Shown: piece after piece, positions 43,793 through 51,871 of the stretch
Numbering within the stretch: position 1 is the first letter of the stretch
Layout of the letters: each line of letters begins with the position of its first letter
Assembly (NCBI GenBank): GCA_964631955.1
Contig: CAZWBA010000004.1
Span: forward strand, 204,808-268,807
DNA: 64,000 nucleotides
Direction of reading: 5' to 3'
Origin: CAMLJR01 sp964631955
Lineage (GTDB): Bacteria > Pseudomonadota > Gammaproteobacteria > Pseudomonadales > CAMLJR01
The notes under the pieces: model-generated
Database searches by the model: none
What the model saw: the letters and a program-made list of their open reading frames with translations, nothing else
What the model was told of the DNA's origin: nothing
Made by a program: the position numbers and the translations under genes

Positions 43793-44662
43793 TCAGGATT
43801 GCGCCTCAACGGGCTGGAGCGCATAAATCTGCTTTAGCAATGATGGAATGGCGCGGCGCCACGGCAATTGCTGAATACCAAAGGTATCGCGAATGCGCTG
43901 GCAATTAAGCAACGGGTAAACATCCGCAGCGCTATCTACCGGCGCGCTGCGTAATTGCACGACACCTTCACCCATCGACCAATATTGCGTGGCCGCTGCC
44001 AGCACGACCTCCGCAAATTCGTAGCCATTGGCAGGGTCGGCACTTTCATAATGATAATGACCCCAGGACGAGGCGCCGCAATCCAATTGATCGTGAATGG
44101 CGGCAATGACACGCGTGATGTCGGCAACGGGTGTCGGGCAAAAACGCTGAACATCGGGCAGCGTCACCAGCCCTCCGACACGCATGCGCGCCAGCAACCG
44201 CATCAACAAATTATCGCCGTGGCTCGCAATTACAGGCCCGGTACGCAGAATAAGGTGGCGCCCGACCGCCTCGGCCACGAAGCTCTCACGCATCAGCAAT
44301 TGCCGCCCCGCCGCCGTAGCCGGTGCCGGCGCATCCGTTTCGATAAAACGCTTCTTGCCAGCCCCCGGAAAAACCCGGCTGTCCGACAGCAGCAACCAAA
44401 CCCAATCACGCTCATTGCAGAGCGCAATCAACTGCATCGCTACGTCACTGCTTAAAAGCAAATTACAGGGATTTCCGCCCTCACCGAGACAGTCGACGAT
44501 CAGCGCAGGTTCTTCGGTTTCGATAAATTCGGCCACTAGCGGCTGACCCGGCTCGAGCCAGACGACGGTATGTCTGTGCTCTCGAAACTGCTCCTCCAGC
44601 GCCGCACGCAATCCGTGCTCTTCGCGCGACTTGGGAGGATTACACAGGATCAGCAGTTTCAC
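43793..44662 (-). CDS. RmlD/SDR-like sugar-nucleotide-binding protein, atypical
   Basis: 289 residues with the general layout of RmlD-type extended SDRs: LLSDSRVFPGAG matches the S-x-x-Y-V-F-x-G region, LRTGPVIAS follows the active-site segment and PTPVADITRVIAAIHDQL is the C-terminal helix pattern. The N-terminal glycine-rich NAD motif is absent (MKLLILCNPPKSREEHG), and the usual Tyr-x3-Lys is not evident. It may bind a nucleotide without oxidoreductase activity. It is read with moaB (16 bases) and moeA, so a conserved neighbour role is possible but unproven. Confidence 0.65.
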   Translation of the reverse strand: MKLLILCNPPKSREEHGLRAALEEQFREHRHTVVWLEPGQPLVAEFIETEEPALIVDCLGEGGNPCNLLLSSDVAMQLIALCNERDWVWLLLSDSRVFPGAGKKRFIETDAPAPATAAGRQLLMRESFVAEAVGRHLILRTGPVIASHGDNLLMRLLARMRVGGLVTLPDVQRFCPTPVADITRVIAAIHDQLDCGASSWGHYHYESADPANGYEFAEVVLAAATQYWSMGEGVVQLRSAPVDSAADVYPLLNCQRIRDTFGIQQLPWRRAIPSLLKQIYALQPVEAQS

Positions 44663-44782
44663 GTGTGCACTATTTCAATAATTAAATTTAAATACAGCGA
44701 TCAAATTGGAACGCTGCGGCAGAGGACTTAAAACTCAGAACACGATTCGCATCCAGCGCGTCGATAACCCCGTATTCCGCTC

Positions 44783-45265
44783 TCAGAACGGAATATCGTC
44801 GTCGAAATTATCGAAATTCGGCGGCGGTGCATCATTGCGCGGAGCGGATTGCGCAGGTGCTGACTGGCGCGCGCGCGGTTGTTGCGGCGCATTGTCATAG
44901 CCGCCCTCATTGGCCGAACCACCCGCGCCACGGCTATCGAGCATTTGCATTTCATTGGCGACGATTTCGGTGGTGTAGCGATCCTGGCCGCTCTGGTCCT
45001 GCCATTTGCGCGTACGCAAACTGCCTTCGACGTAAACCTTCGAACCTTTGCGCAAATATTCACCGGCGATTTCAGCCAGCTTGTTGAAGAACACCACGCG
45101 GTGCCACTCGGTGCGCTCCTGTGCCTGCCCGCTGTTTTTGTCTTTCCATGATTCCGATGTCGCCACGGTGATATTGGTCACCGCGCCGCCCGAGGGCATA
45201 TAACGGGTCTCGGGATCATTGCCCAAGTTGCCGACCAGAATCACTTTATTTACGCCCCGCGCCAT
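44783..45265 (-). CDS. ssb: Single-stranded DNA-binding protein
   Basis: 160 residues from the ATG at 45265, which has GGGAGGGG upstream. The OB fold begins ARGVNKVILVGNLGNDPETRY, with the ssDNA-contacting aromatic residues in WHRVVFFNKLAEIAGEYL. A Gly/Ala/Gln/Asn-rich linker leads to the acidic tip DDDIPF that binds partner proteins. It is transcribed divergently from uvrA across 235 bases. No SOS box (CTG-N10-CAG) was seen in the shared spacer. Confidence 0.96.
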   Translation of the reverse strand: MARGVNKVILVGNLGNDPETRYMPSGGAVTNITVATSESWKDKNSGQAQERTEWHRVVFFNKLAEIAGEYLRKGSKVYVEGSLRTRKWQDQSGQDRYTTEIVANEMQMLDSRGAGGSANEGGYDNAPQQPRARQSAPAQSAPRNDAPPPNFDNFDDDIPF

Positions 45266-45500
45266 GAAAATCCCCTCCCAAAAGGTCTTGCGCAGCCACT
45301 CGGCTGAAACCGCCACTATACCGAATAGAGCCTGCGAAAACGAAGTGAAATTGCCTGCGCCAGCGAACCAAAGCCGCGGCGATTTCGTTTTATACTGGGC
45401 GGCTTTCGCTTCGCCACCAGCCTCGGCATTTTCGGTGCCTCGCGTTCGTGTCCCAGCTTTCGACACCCGGTTTTTGGTGTGCCCAACTTTGCGGTGAAAC

Positions 45501-48347
45501 ATGGAAAAGATCGTCATTCGCGGTGCGCGTACGCACAATCTCAAAAATATCGATGTGGAAATTCCTCGCGACAAGCTCGTCGTTATCACCGGCCTGTCGG
45601 GCTCGGGCAAATCGTCGCTCGCGTTCGATACGTTGTACGCCGAAGGACAGCGCCGCTATGTCGAATCGCTGTCTACCTACGCGCGTCAATTTTTATCGAT
45701 GATGGATAAACCCGATGTCGATCACATCGAAGGGTTGTCGCCCGCCATTTCGATCGAGCAGAAATCGACCTCGCATAACCCGCGTTCGACCGTCGGCACC
45801 ATTACCGAAATTTATGATTATTTGCGTTTGTTATTCGCGCGTGCGGGCGAACCCCGCTGCCCCTCGCACGATATTCCGCTCGCTGCGCAAACCGTTAGCC
45901 AGATGGTCGACAGCGTTCTGGAATTAGCCGAAGGCACGCGTCTGATGTTGCTGGCGCCCGTTATTCGCGAGCGCAAAGGCGAACATCTGCATGTCTTCGA
46001 ACAATTGCGCAGCCAGGGTTTTGTGCGCGCGCGTATCGATAACATCGTCACCGAGCTCGACGATCTGCCCAAGCTCGATAAAAACAAAAAACACACGATT
46101 GAAGTGGTCGTCGATCGCTTTAAAGTGCGCGGTGATTTACAGCAGCGTCTGGCGGAATCCTTCGAAACCGCGCTCGAATTAAGCGGCGGGCTGGCGATGA
46201 TTGCGTTCATGGATGAGAAACGCGAGGAAATTGTTTTCTCATCGCAATTTGCCTGCGCGCAATGCGGCTATAGCATCAGCGAGTTAGAGCCGCGGCTATT
46301 TTCGTTCAACAATCCGGCAGGTGCCTGCCCAGCATGTGACGGACTCGGCGTTAAACAATACTTCGATGAGTCGCGCATTGTCACCGATCCCACAGCGAGC
46401 TTATCGACCGGCGCAATTCGCGGCTGGGATAGACGCAGCGTTTACTATTACCACATGCTCACGTCACTCGCCGAACACTACGGATTCGATGTTGACGTAC
46501 CCTTCAATAAACTCGCGAAAAAATACCAAAAAGCCGTTTTATTCGGCAGCGGCGACGAGGAAGTTTGTTTCAACTACGTCAACGATCGCGGCGATGTCTA
46601 TCAACGCACGCATGCCTTCGAAGGCGTCATTCCCAATTTCGAACGCCGCTATCGCGACACCGAATCACAAATGGTGCGCGACGAGCTCTCGAAATATTTG
46701 AGCTCGCAACATTGCCCCGATTGCAACGGCACGCGTCTGCGCGAAGAGGCGCGTCATGTATTCATCAAGGAACGCAACTTACCGTCGATCACCAAACTGC
46801 CGGTTGGCAATGCGCTCAATTACTTCGAAACGCTAAAGCTAAAAGGCAAACAGGGGAAAATTGCCGAGAAAATTCTCAAGGAAATTCGTGAGCGGCTGCA
46901 GTTTTTGGTCGATGTCGGTTTGAATTATTTAACGCTCGATCGCTCGGCCGAAACCTTATCGGGTGGCGAGGCCCAACGCATTCGCCTCGCCAGCCAGATC
47001 GGCGCAGGACTGGTCGGCGTGATGTATATTCTCGACGAACCCTCGATCGGCCTGCACCAGCGCGATAACGAGCGCCTGCTCGCAACGCTGACGCATTTGC
47101 GCGATCTCGGCAATACCGTCATTGTCGTCGAGCACGACGAAGACGCGGTTCGCAGCGCCGATTTCATTCTCGATATCGGGCCCGGTGCCGGCGTGCATGG
47201 CGGAGCTATCGTCGCAGCGGGTCAGCTCAAAGATATTTTGAACAGTCCCAAATCGCTGACCGGGCAGTATCTCAGCGGGAAGAAGTCGATTGCGATTCCC
47301 AAGAAGCGTACACAGCCCGATCCCGAAAAAATGCTCGTCCTCAAGGGTGCGAGCGGAAACAATCTGAAAAGCGTCACGCTGGAATTACCGCTCGGATTGA
47401 TGACTTGCGTGACGGGGGTTTCGGGCTCGGGGAAATCCACGCTGATCAACAATACGCTCTACCCTCTAGCCGCCACTGCATTAAACGGGGCGGAAACATT
47501 GCAGGCGGCGGCATACGATTCGATCGAAGGTCTGGGGCATATCGATAAATGTATCGACATCGACCAAAGTCCCATCGGCCGCACCCCACGCTCCAATCCA
47601 GCGACCTATACCGGGATTTTTACACCGGTGCGCGAGCTGTTCGCCGGCACCCAGGAAGCGCGTTCGCGCGGCTATCAACCCGGTCGTTTTAGCTTCAACG
47701 TCAAAGGTGGGCGCTGCGAAGCATGCGAAGGCGATGGTGTCACCAAGGTTGAAATGCACTTTCTGCCCGACGTCTACGTTCCCTGCGATATCTGCAAAGG
47801 CAAGCGCTATAACCGCGAGACACTGGAGGTTAAATACAAGGGGAAAAACATTCATGAAGTGCTGGAGATGACCGTCGAGGATGCTCACCGCTTCTTCGAG
47901 AACGTCCCCTCGATCGCCAAAAAGCTGCAGACGCTCGTTGACGTCGGACTTTCTTACATTAAGCTCGGCCAGGCCGCGACGACCCTTTCGGGCGGGGAGG
48001 CACAGAGGGTCAAACTGTCGCGGGAGCTGTCCAAACGCGACACCGGCAAAACTCTCTATCTGCTCGATGAGCCCACGACCGGACTCCATTTCCACGATAT
48101 TCAACAGCTTCTGACGGTCCTTCATCGCTTGCGCGATCACGGCAATACCATCGTGGTCATTGAGCACAATCTCGATGTCATTAAAACGGCGGACTGGATA
48201 ATCGATCTCGGCCCAGAGGGAGGCAATGGCGGGGGGGAGATTATCGCGACCGGCAGCCCCGAAAGCGTGACTGCCATAACTCAATCGCATACCGCACGAT
48301 TTCTGAAACCGCTGTTACGGCCCCCTCGACAGAAGACTGGTCGTTAA
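45501..48347 (+). CDS. uvrA: Excinuclease ABC subunit A
   Basis: 948 residues. The two ATP-binding cassettes have Walker A GLSGSGKSSLAFDT near residue 30 and GVSGSGKSTLINNT near residue 640, and signature motifs SGGEAQRIRLA and SGGEAQRVKLS. The zinc-finger cysteines are CAQCGYS with CPACDG, and CEACEGDG with CDICKGKRY, so both fingers are complete. UvrA recognises bulky DNA lesions with UvrB. The locus order ssb-uvrA-rplQ matches that I recall in Pseudomonas, but without the transporter gene between ssb and uvrA. Confidence 0.97.
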   Translation: MEKIVIRGARTHNLKNIDVEIPRDKLVVITGLSGSGKSSLAFDTLYAEGQRRYVESLSTYARQFLSMMDKPDVDHIEGLSPAISIEQKSTSHNPRSTVGTITEIYDYLRLLFARAGEPRCPSHDIPLAAQTVSQMVDSVLELAEGTRLMLLAPVIRERKGEHLHVFEQLRSQGFVRARIDNIVTELDDLPKLDKNKKHTIEVVVDRFKVRGDLQQRLAESFETALELSGGLAMIAFMDEKREEIVFSSQFACAQCGYSISELEPRLFSFNNPAGACPACDGLGVKQYFDESRIVTDPTASLSTGAIRGWDRRSVYYYHMLTSLAEHYGFDVDVPFNKLAKKYQKAVLFGSGDEEVCFNYVNDRGDVYQRTHAFEGVIPNFERRYRDTESQMVRDELSKYLSSQHCPDCNGTRLREEARHVFIKERNLPSITKLPVGNALNYFETLKLKGKQGKIAEKILKEIRERLQFLVDVGLNYLTLDRSAETLSGGEAQRIRLASQIGAGLVGVMYILDEPSIGLHQRDNERLLATLTHLRDLGNTVIVVEHDEDAVRSADFILDIGPGAGVHGGAIVAAGQLKDILNSPKSLTGQYLSGKKSIAIPKKRTQPDPEKMLVLKGASGNNLKSVTLELPLGLMTCVTGVSGSGKSTLINNTLYPLAATALNGAETLQAAAYDSIEGLGHIDKCIDIDQSPIGRTPRSNPATYTGIFTPVRELFAGTQEARSRGYQPGRFSFNVKGGRCEACEGDGVTKVEMHFLPDVYVPCDICKGKRYNRETLEVKYKGKNIHEVLEMTVEDAHRFFENVPSIAKKLQTLVDVGLSYIKLGQAATTLSGGEAQRVKLSRELSKRDTGKTLYLLDEPTTGLHFHDIQQLLTVLHRLRDHGNTIVVIEHNLDVIKTADWIIDLGPEGGNGGGEIIATGSPESVTAITQSHTARFLKPLLRPPRQKTGR

Positions 48348-48365
48348 TCGCCTCTTCTGTCGAGG
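48324..48365 (+). terminator. Long hairpin spanning the uvrA stop
   Basis: A perfect 12-base inverted repeat, CCTCGACAGAAG (48324-48335) and CTTCTGTCGAGG (48354-48365), brackets the TAA at 48345. The 18-base loop holds the stop codon. The following ACCTTTACAC has only a short T-run, so termination may be partial; a role in mRNA stability is possible. Confidence 0.6.
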
Positions 48366-48437
48366 ACCTTTACACGCAAAGTAAGCAGTGCCGTAAAAAA
48401 ATTCCCAACTCATTGTTTAAATTAAAAAAATAAATTC

Positions 48438-48453
48438 TGGCCAAGCAATTGCT
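48438..48453 (+). promoter_or_regulatory. Sigma-54 promoter ahead of the PEP-CTERM pair
   Basis: TGGCCAAGCAATTGCT keeps the -24 GG and -12 GC dinucleotides at the exact RpoN spacing (TGGC, then TTGC starting 11 bases after the T). The predicted start near 48464 leaves a leader of about 48 bases. This agrees with the reported RpoN and PrsK/PrsR control of PEP-CTERM genes in other bacteria. Neither PrsK nor PrsR is encoded in this window. Confidence 0.7.
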
Positions 48454-48511
48454 TATGAGTCGGACGCGTGACTCAGTTCACGTTGATGAGTTAACCGACA
48501 TGAGGTCAATG

Positions 48512-48694
48512 ATGATGAAACGCAACCTGTTCTCCATGGCAATGGTGGTTGCTGCGGCCCCGGTCCTCGCGATACCGACTAATCCTGTCGCTGTAGCGAT
48601 TGCCGAGCCAAGCACGATTTCTTTGATTGCGGCGGGGGTTATCGCCCTGGGCATTGCTCGCCGCAAGATAGATAGAGCAACAAATCGTAATTGA
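48512..48694 (+). CDS. Very short PEP-CTERM protein
   Basis: 60 residues from the ATG at 48512, which has GAGG six bases upstream; ATGs at 48509 and 48515 are near-equivalent. A signal peptide (KRNLFSMAMVVAAAPVLA) is followed almost at once by a PEP-CTERM tail: EPSTISLIAAGVIALGIARRK, with the Pro-Glu-Pro reduced to Ala-Glu-Pro. After both cleavages only about a dozen residues (IPTNPVAVAIAEP) would remain. It could be a small surface peptide or a signal. The following gene begins 36 bases later and probably shares the sigma-54 promoter. Confidence 0.72.
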   Translation: MMKRNLFSMAMVVAAAPVLAIPTNPVAVAIAEPSTISLIAAGVIALGIARRKIDRATNRN

Positions 48695-48730
48695 AACGTC
48701 TTAGCGACTGATATACAAAAGAGGGACACC

Positions 48731-49258
48731 ATGAAAAAGACATTTATTGCAGGTTTATTAGCCGCAGCCCCCTTGTTTGCGAATGCCTACACATGGGATC
48801 AAACCATCGATTTCAATCCCGACCCCAAGGTGACCTGGCTCAGCACTTACACCTTCACTCACGACCTCACCACCGATGGCTTTAATCCGGGTGCGGATAA
48901 TATTTCTGCCTACAGCTTGAAAATCGATCTTTACAACGACGGCGGCAAGCTCGATGCGATCTATATCAACCAGCCGGGTATTACGGGAGATACATCTGCA
49001 GTCCTCTATAACTGGACTTACGCAAGCCTCACCACCGGAGATTCCTATCAAGGTATCGCCAGCCTCAACAATAATGGCCTGCTTAATATCTCTCTGACCA
49101 GCTTGCTCGGCACATTCTTCCTGGATTCATCGACACTGACCGCTACCGGTCGTGAAGGCGGCTCTCAGGCAGTACCCGAGCCCACGTCCGTTGCTCTGCT
49201 CGCAGCCGGTCTTCTCGGCATTGCCGTAATGCGTCGCAAAAGCCAAGCTGCCAGCTAA
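48731..49258 (+). CDS. PEP-CTERM sorting-domain protein
   Basis: 175 residues. A signal peptide (MKKTFIAGLLAAAPLFANA) is followed by a Thr/Ser/Asn/Asp-rich beta region of about 120 residues and the C-terminal sorting signal VPEPTSVALLAAGLLGIAVMRRKS: PEP motif, hydrophobic helix and basic tail. The exosortase encoded at 10713 is the expected processing enzyme. There is no cysteine in the mature part. It is a typical substrate of the XrtA type, and likely decorates the cell surface or floc matrix. GAGGGACACC precedes the ATG. A strong terminator follows. Confidence 0.92.
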   Translation: MKKTFIAGLLAAAPLFANAYTWDQTIDFNPDPKVTWLSTYTFTHDLTTDGFNPGADNISAYSLKIDLYNDGGKLDAIYINQPGITGDTSAVLYNWTYASLTTGDSYQGIASLNNNGLLNISLTSLLGTFFLDSSTLTATGREGGSQAVPEPTSVALLAAGLLGIAVMRRKSQAAS

Positions 49259-49270
49259 TTAATGTCAAAT

Positions 49271-49299
49271 GAAAAAGCCCGCTTTATGCGGGCTTTTTC
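49271..49299 (+). terminator. Intrinsic terminator after the PEP-CTERM gene
   Basis: A GAAAAAGCCCGC/GCGGGCTTTTTC perfect stem with a TTTAT loop is followed by ATTTTC, 12 bases after the stop at 49258. The left arm is A-rich, so it can also act leftward. Confidence 0.92.
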
Positions 49300-49307
49300 A
49301 TTTTCGT

Positions 49308-49672
49308 TGAGCCGTCCTGAATAGAGTTGACACCTCCATCCTTCTTTCAGGAGAGCGAGGATGAATCAGCGAGCTAAACGAACCCAGCGGGATTACACCC
49401 TGACTTTTATTCAATCGGCCGTATGGAGCAAGTTGCCAGGGTGATACATTCGGTTGTGGCAGCCGCGCACTGGAGCTCGCAAATTGCAGCACCTGCTTCC
49501 GACAGCATCAGAACCTGTGCATTCAGTTGGTTGCACTACTATGCTCACGGGCGCCTGGTGCTGCGTGTGCAGGTCTATCTCAAAGCCCCCACACAGTCAC
49601 GGCATTCCACGCCGGTGCGATACACCGGGCGCTTTGAGATGAAACAGGTATCAACCTATTCAGGATTGGACA
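49308..49672 (+). mobile_element. IS3-family insertion-sequence relic, 365 bp
   Basis: The two ends form imperfect inverted repeats: TCCTGAATAGAGTTGACACCT from 49315 and the reverse complement TCCTGAATAGGTTGATACCT at 49646-49665. Inside the left end lies the start of an OrfA-like transposase with a GAGAGCGAGG ribosome site. The internal 200 bases have no recognisable transposase sequence, so most of OrfA and all of OrfB have been lost or replaced. No clear target-site duplication flanks it. It sits between the PEP-CTERM terminator and the ribosomal terminator, where insertion harms no gene. Confidence 0.75.
49361..49444 (+). pseudogene. Truncated, frameshifted IS3-family OrfA
   Basis: The frame starts MNQRAKRTQRDYTLTF, the N-terminus of a common IS3-family OrfA, then degrades (IQSAVW) and stops after 27 residues. 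Shifting by one base near 49422 restores EQVARV, matching the usual VVEQVEKG region, so a one-base deletion plus later rearrangement broke the gene. Nothing of the downstream helix-turn-helix or DDE domain remains. Confidence 0.75.
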
Positions 49673-49703
49673 GTAGCTCTTTAAAAATTTCCACACCACA
49701 AAT

Positions 49704-49729
49704 AAAAACCCCGCAATCGCGGGGTTTTT
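49704..49729 (-). terminator. Terminator of the ribosomal protein run
   Basis: AAAAACCCCGC (49704-49714) and GCGGGGTTTTT (49719-49729) form an 11-base stem with an AATC loop. It lies 19 bases after the rplQ stop in the leftward direction. Both arms end in A or T tracts so it works in either direction. Confidence 0.92.
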
Positions 49730-49747
49730 GCTTTGCCAATTTGAAGA

Positions 49748-50134
49748 TTAATCTGCTGAATCGTCGCTATCTTGCGCAGGGCGATCCACCAGTTCGACGT
49801 AAGCCATTGGCGCTTTATCGCCTGCACGTAAACCGCACTTCAGAATACGAATATATCCACCAGGGCGAGCTTGATAGCGAGGACCCAGCTCGGCGAACAA
49901 CTTGCCGACGGCAGCATCGTCGCGCAGGCGAGCGAACGCGAGTCGACGATTTGCAACGCTATCGCTTTTTGCCAGCGTAATTAGCGGCTCCGCATAACGA
50001 CGCAACTCTTTGGCCTTTGGCAAGGTTGTCTTAATCAACTCGTGCTCAACCAGCGAGGTCGTCATATTGCGGAACATCGCTTTACGATGAGAACTGTCGC
50101 GATTGAAATAGCGACCTACATTACGATGACGCAT
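49748..50134 (-). CDS. rplQ: Large ribosomal subunit protein L17
   Basis: 128 residues starting MRHRNVGRYFNRDSSHRKAM, the L17 signature. It stabilises the exit-tunnel side of the 50S subunit. It is the last gene of the alpha operon, after rpoA, and is followed by a strong terminator. Confidence 0.97.
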   Translation of the reverse strand: MRHRNVGRYFNRDSSHRKAMFRNMTTSLVEHELIKTTLPKAKELRRYAEPLITLAKSDSVANRRLAFARLRDDAAVGKLFAELGPRYQARPGGYIRILKCGLRAGDKAPMAYVELVDRPAQDSDDSAD

Positions 50135-50188
50135 GACTTTTTCCTTTAACTTCGCTTGCTATCTCAGCAAGAAATTCAATCAGTTCAA

Positions 50189-51187
50189 TTAAAATGACTT
50201 GTCGTCTGAGCGCAGACTTGCAGGCGGCCAATTATCCAGGCGCAGGCCCAGCGACAAGCCACGAGATGCCAGCACATCCTTAATTTCTGTCAAAGACTTT
50301 TTGCCCAAATTCGGCGTCTTCAACAGCTCTACTTCAGTGCGTTGCACCAAGTCACCGATGTAATAAATATTCTCTGCTTTAAGGCAATTCGCAGAACGTA
50401 CAGTGAGTTCAAGATCATCGACTGGACGCAGCAATATCGGATCGACTTCATCACGGCGCTCTACTGGCTCGGACTGCTTCTCCCCTTCGAGATCGACAAA
50501 TACGGCGAGCTGCTGCTGCAGAATAGTTGCTGCGCGGCGAATCGCTTCTTCTGAGTCGAGCGTGCCATTTGTCTCGAGATCGAGAACCAATTTGTCAAGA
50601 TCCGTACGCTGCTCAACACGCGCGCTTTCGACGACATACGAAACTCGAACAACAGGGCTAAATGTTGCATCAAGCTGCAAGCGACCGATTGCGCGCGTCT
50701 CGTCCTCAGCACTTTCACGGGCATCCGCCGGAACATAACCACGACCACGCGCCACCGACAGCCGCATATTGAGACTGCCACGACCATTCAAATGGGCGAT
50801 GACATGCTCAGGATTTTTGATCTCCACGCCGTGATCCAACTGAATATCGCCGGCCGTTACAACCCCTGAGCCTTTCTTTGACAAAGTCAATACAGCTTCG
50901 TCCTTGCCATGCATAACGACCGCAACACCCTTGAGATTCAACAAAATCTCAATGACATCCTCTTGCACACCCTCAAGCGCGCTATATTCGTGAAGCACCC
51001 CATCAATTTCCGCACCAGTGATGGCGCAGCCTGGCATGGACGACAATAAAATGCGACGCAAGGCATTACCGAGCGTATGGCCAAAACCACGCTCCAACGG
51101 AGCGAGGGTAACCTTAGCGCGAGTTGCGCTGACTTCTTCGACTTCGATGACGCGTGGCGTTAAAAATTCGTTCACTGCGCTCTGCAT
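50189..51187 (-). CDS. rpoA: DNA-directed RNA polymerase subunit alpha
   Basis: 332 residues. The N-terminal assembly domain has LAPLERGFGHTLGNALRRILLSSMPG and the C-terminal domain has the UP-element/activator-binding stretch SANCLKAENIYYIGDL and LGKKSLTEIKDVL. It lies between rpsD and rplQ as in E. coli. Confidence 0.98.
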   Translation of the reverse strand: MQSAVNEFLTPRVIEVEEVSATRAKVTLAPLERGFGHTLGNALRRILLSSMPGCAITGAEIDGVLHEYSALEGVQEDVIEILLNLKGVAVVMHGKDEAVLTLSKKGSGVVTAGDIQLDHGVEIKNPEHVIAHLNGRGSLNMRLSVARGRGYVPADARESAEDETRAIGRLQLDATFSPVVRVSYVVESARVEQRTDLDKLVLDLETNGTLDSEEAIRRAATILQQQLAVFVDLEGEKQSEPVERRDEVDPILLRPVDDLELTVRSANCLKAENIYYIGDLVQRTEVELLKTPNLGKKSLTEIKDVLASRGLSLGLRLDNWPPASLRSDDKSF

Positions 51188-51226
51188 AAATGCACCTGAG
51201 GTAATGTGAAGTCCGTGGTTGAACGC

Positions 51227-51847
51227 TTACTTCGAGTAAAGTTCGACGATCAAGCTCTCATTGATTTCAGACGAAAGCTCGTTGCGCTCTGGATGTGCTT
51301 TATAAACACCTTCCATTTTTGAAGCGTTGACATCGAGCCATTCGATCTGAGCGCGCTGAGCAGCTAACGCAATTGATTGTTGAATGCGAAGCTGATTTTT
51401 TGCCTTCTCGCGAATTGCAATCACATCACCAGGCTGAACTTGCAGCGAAGGAATGTTCGTGGTTTTGCCATTCAACGTTACCGCTTTATGACTAACCAGC
51501 TGGCGAGCTTCGGCGCGCGTCGCACCGAAACCCATGCGGTACACGACATTATCTAAACGAGACTCAAGGATGCGCAGCAAGTTTTCGCCGGTTGCACCCT
51601 TTTGACGAGCAGCTTCTTTGTAGTAACCACTGAACTGACGCTCGAGCACACCGTAAATGCGGCGAACTTTTTGCTTCTCGCGCATTTGGATACCGTAATC
51701 CGAAAGGCGGCCACGGCGAGCACCGTGTTGTCCTGGCGCTGTCTCAGCCTTGCATTTAGATTCAAGCGGACGCACTCCACTCTTCAGGAACAGGTCTGTC
51801 CCTTCACGGCGTGCAAGTTTACAAGTTGGGCCTAAATATCGAGCCAT
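51227..51847 (-). CDS. rpsD: Small ribosomal subunit protein S4
   Basis: 206 residues starting MARYLGPTCKLARREGTDLF, with the S4 RNA-binding domain near RLDNVVYRMGFGATRAEARQLV. S4 starts 30S body assembly and, in E. coli, represses the alpha operon by binding its leader. Whether the rpmJ-rpsM spacer here folds into such a site was not established. Confidence 0.97.
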   Translation of the reverse strand: MARYLGPTCKLARREGTDLFLKSGVRPLESKCKAETAPGQHGARRGRLSDYGIQMREKQKVRRIYGVLERQFSGYYKEAARQKGATGENLLRILESRLDNVVYRMGFGATRAEARQLVSHKAVTLNGKTTNIPSLQVQPGDVIAIREKAKNQLRIQQSIALAAQRAQIEWLDVNASKMEGVYKAHPERNELSSEINESLIVELYSK

Positions 51848-51871
51848 GAATAAATTCCCGTAAAATCTGAA

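Noticed and set aside
45266..45500. Possible SOS (LexA) box between ssb and uvrA
   Set aside because: I looked for CTG-N10-CAG and saw none. The 235-base spacer probably holds the two divergent promoters, but I could not define them.
47481..48290. A 269-codon leftward frame opposite uvrA
   Set aside because: It lies fully antisense to a clear UvrA gene in a codon-matched frame, has no family resemblance and no ribosome site. It is a shadow of GC-biased codon use.
49423..49980. A 185-codon rightward frame crossing the IS relic and rplQ
   Set aside because: It starts inside the broken transposase, runs through the terminator and continues antisense to rplQ. It is not a gene.
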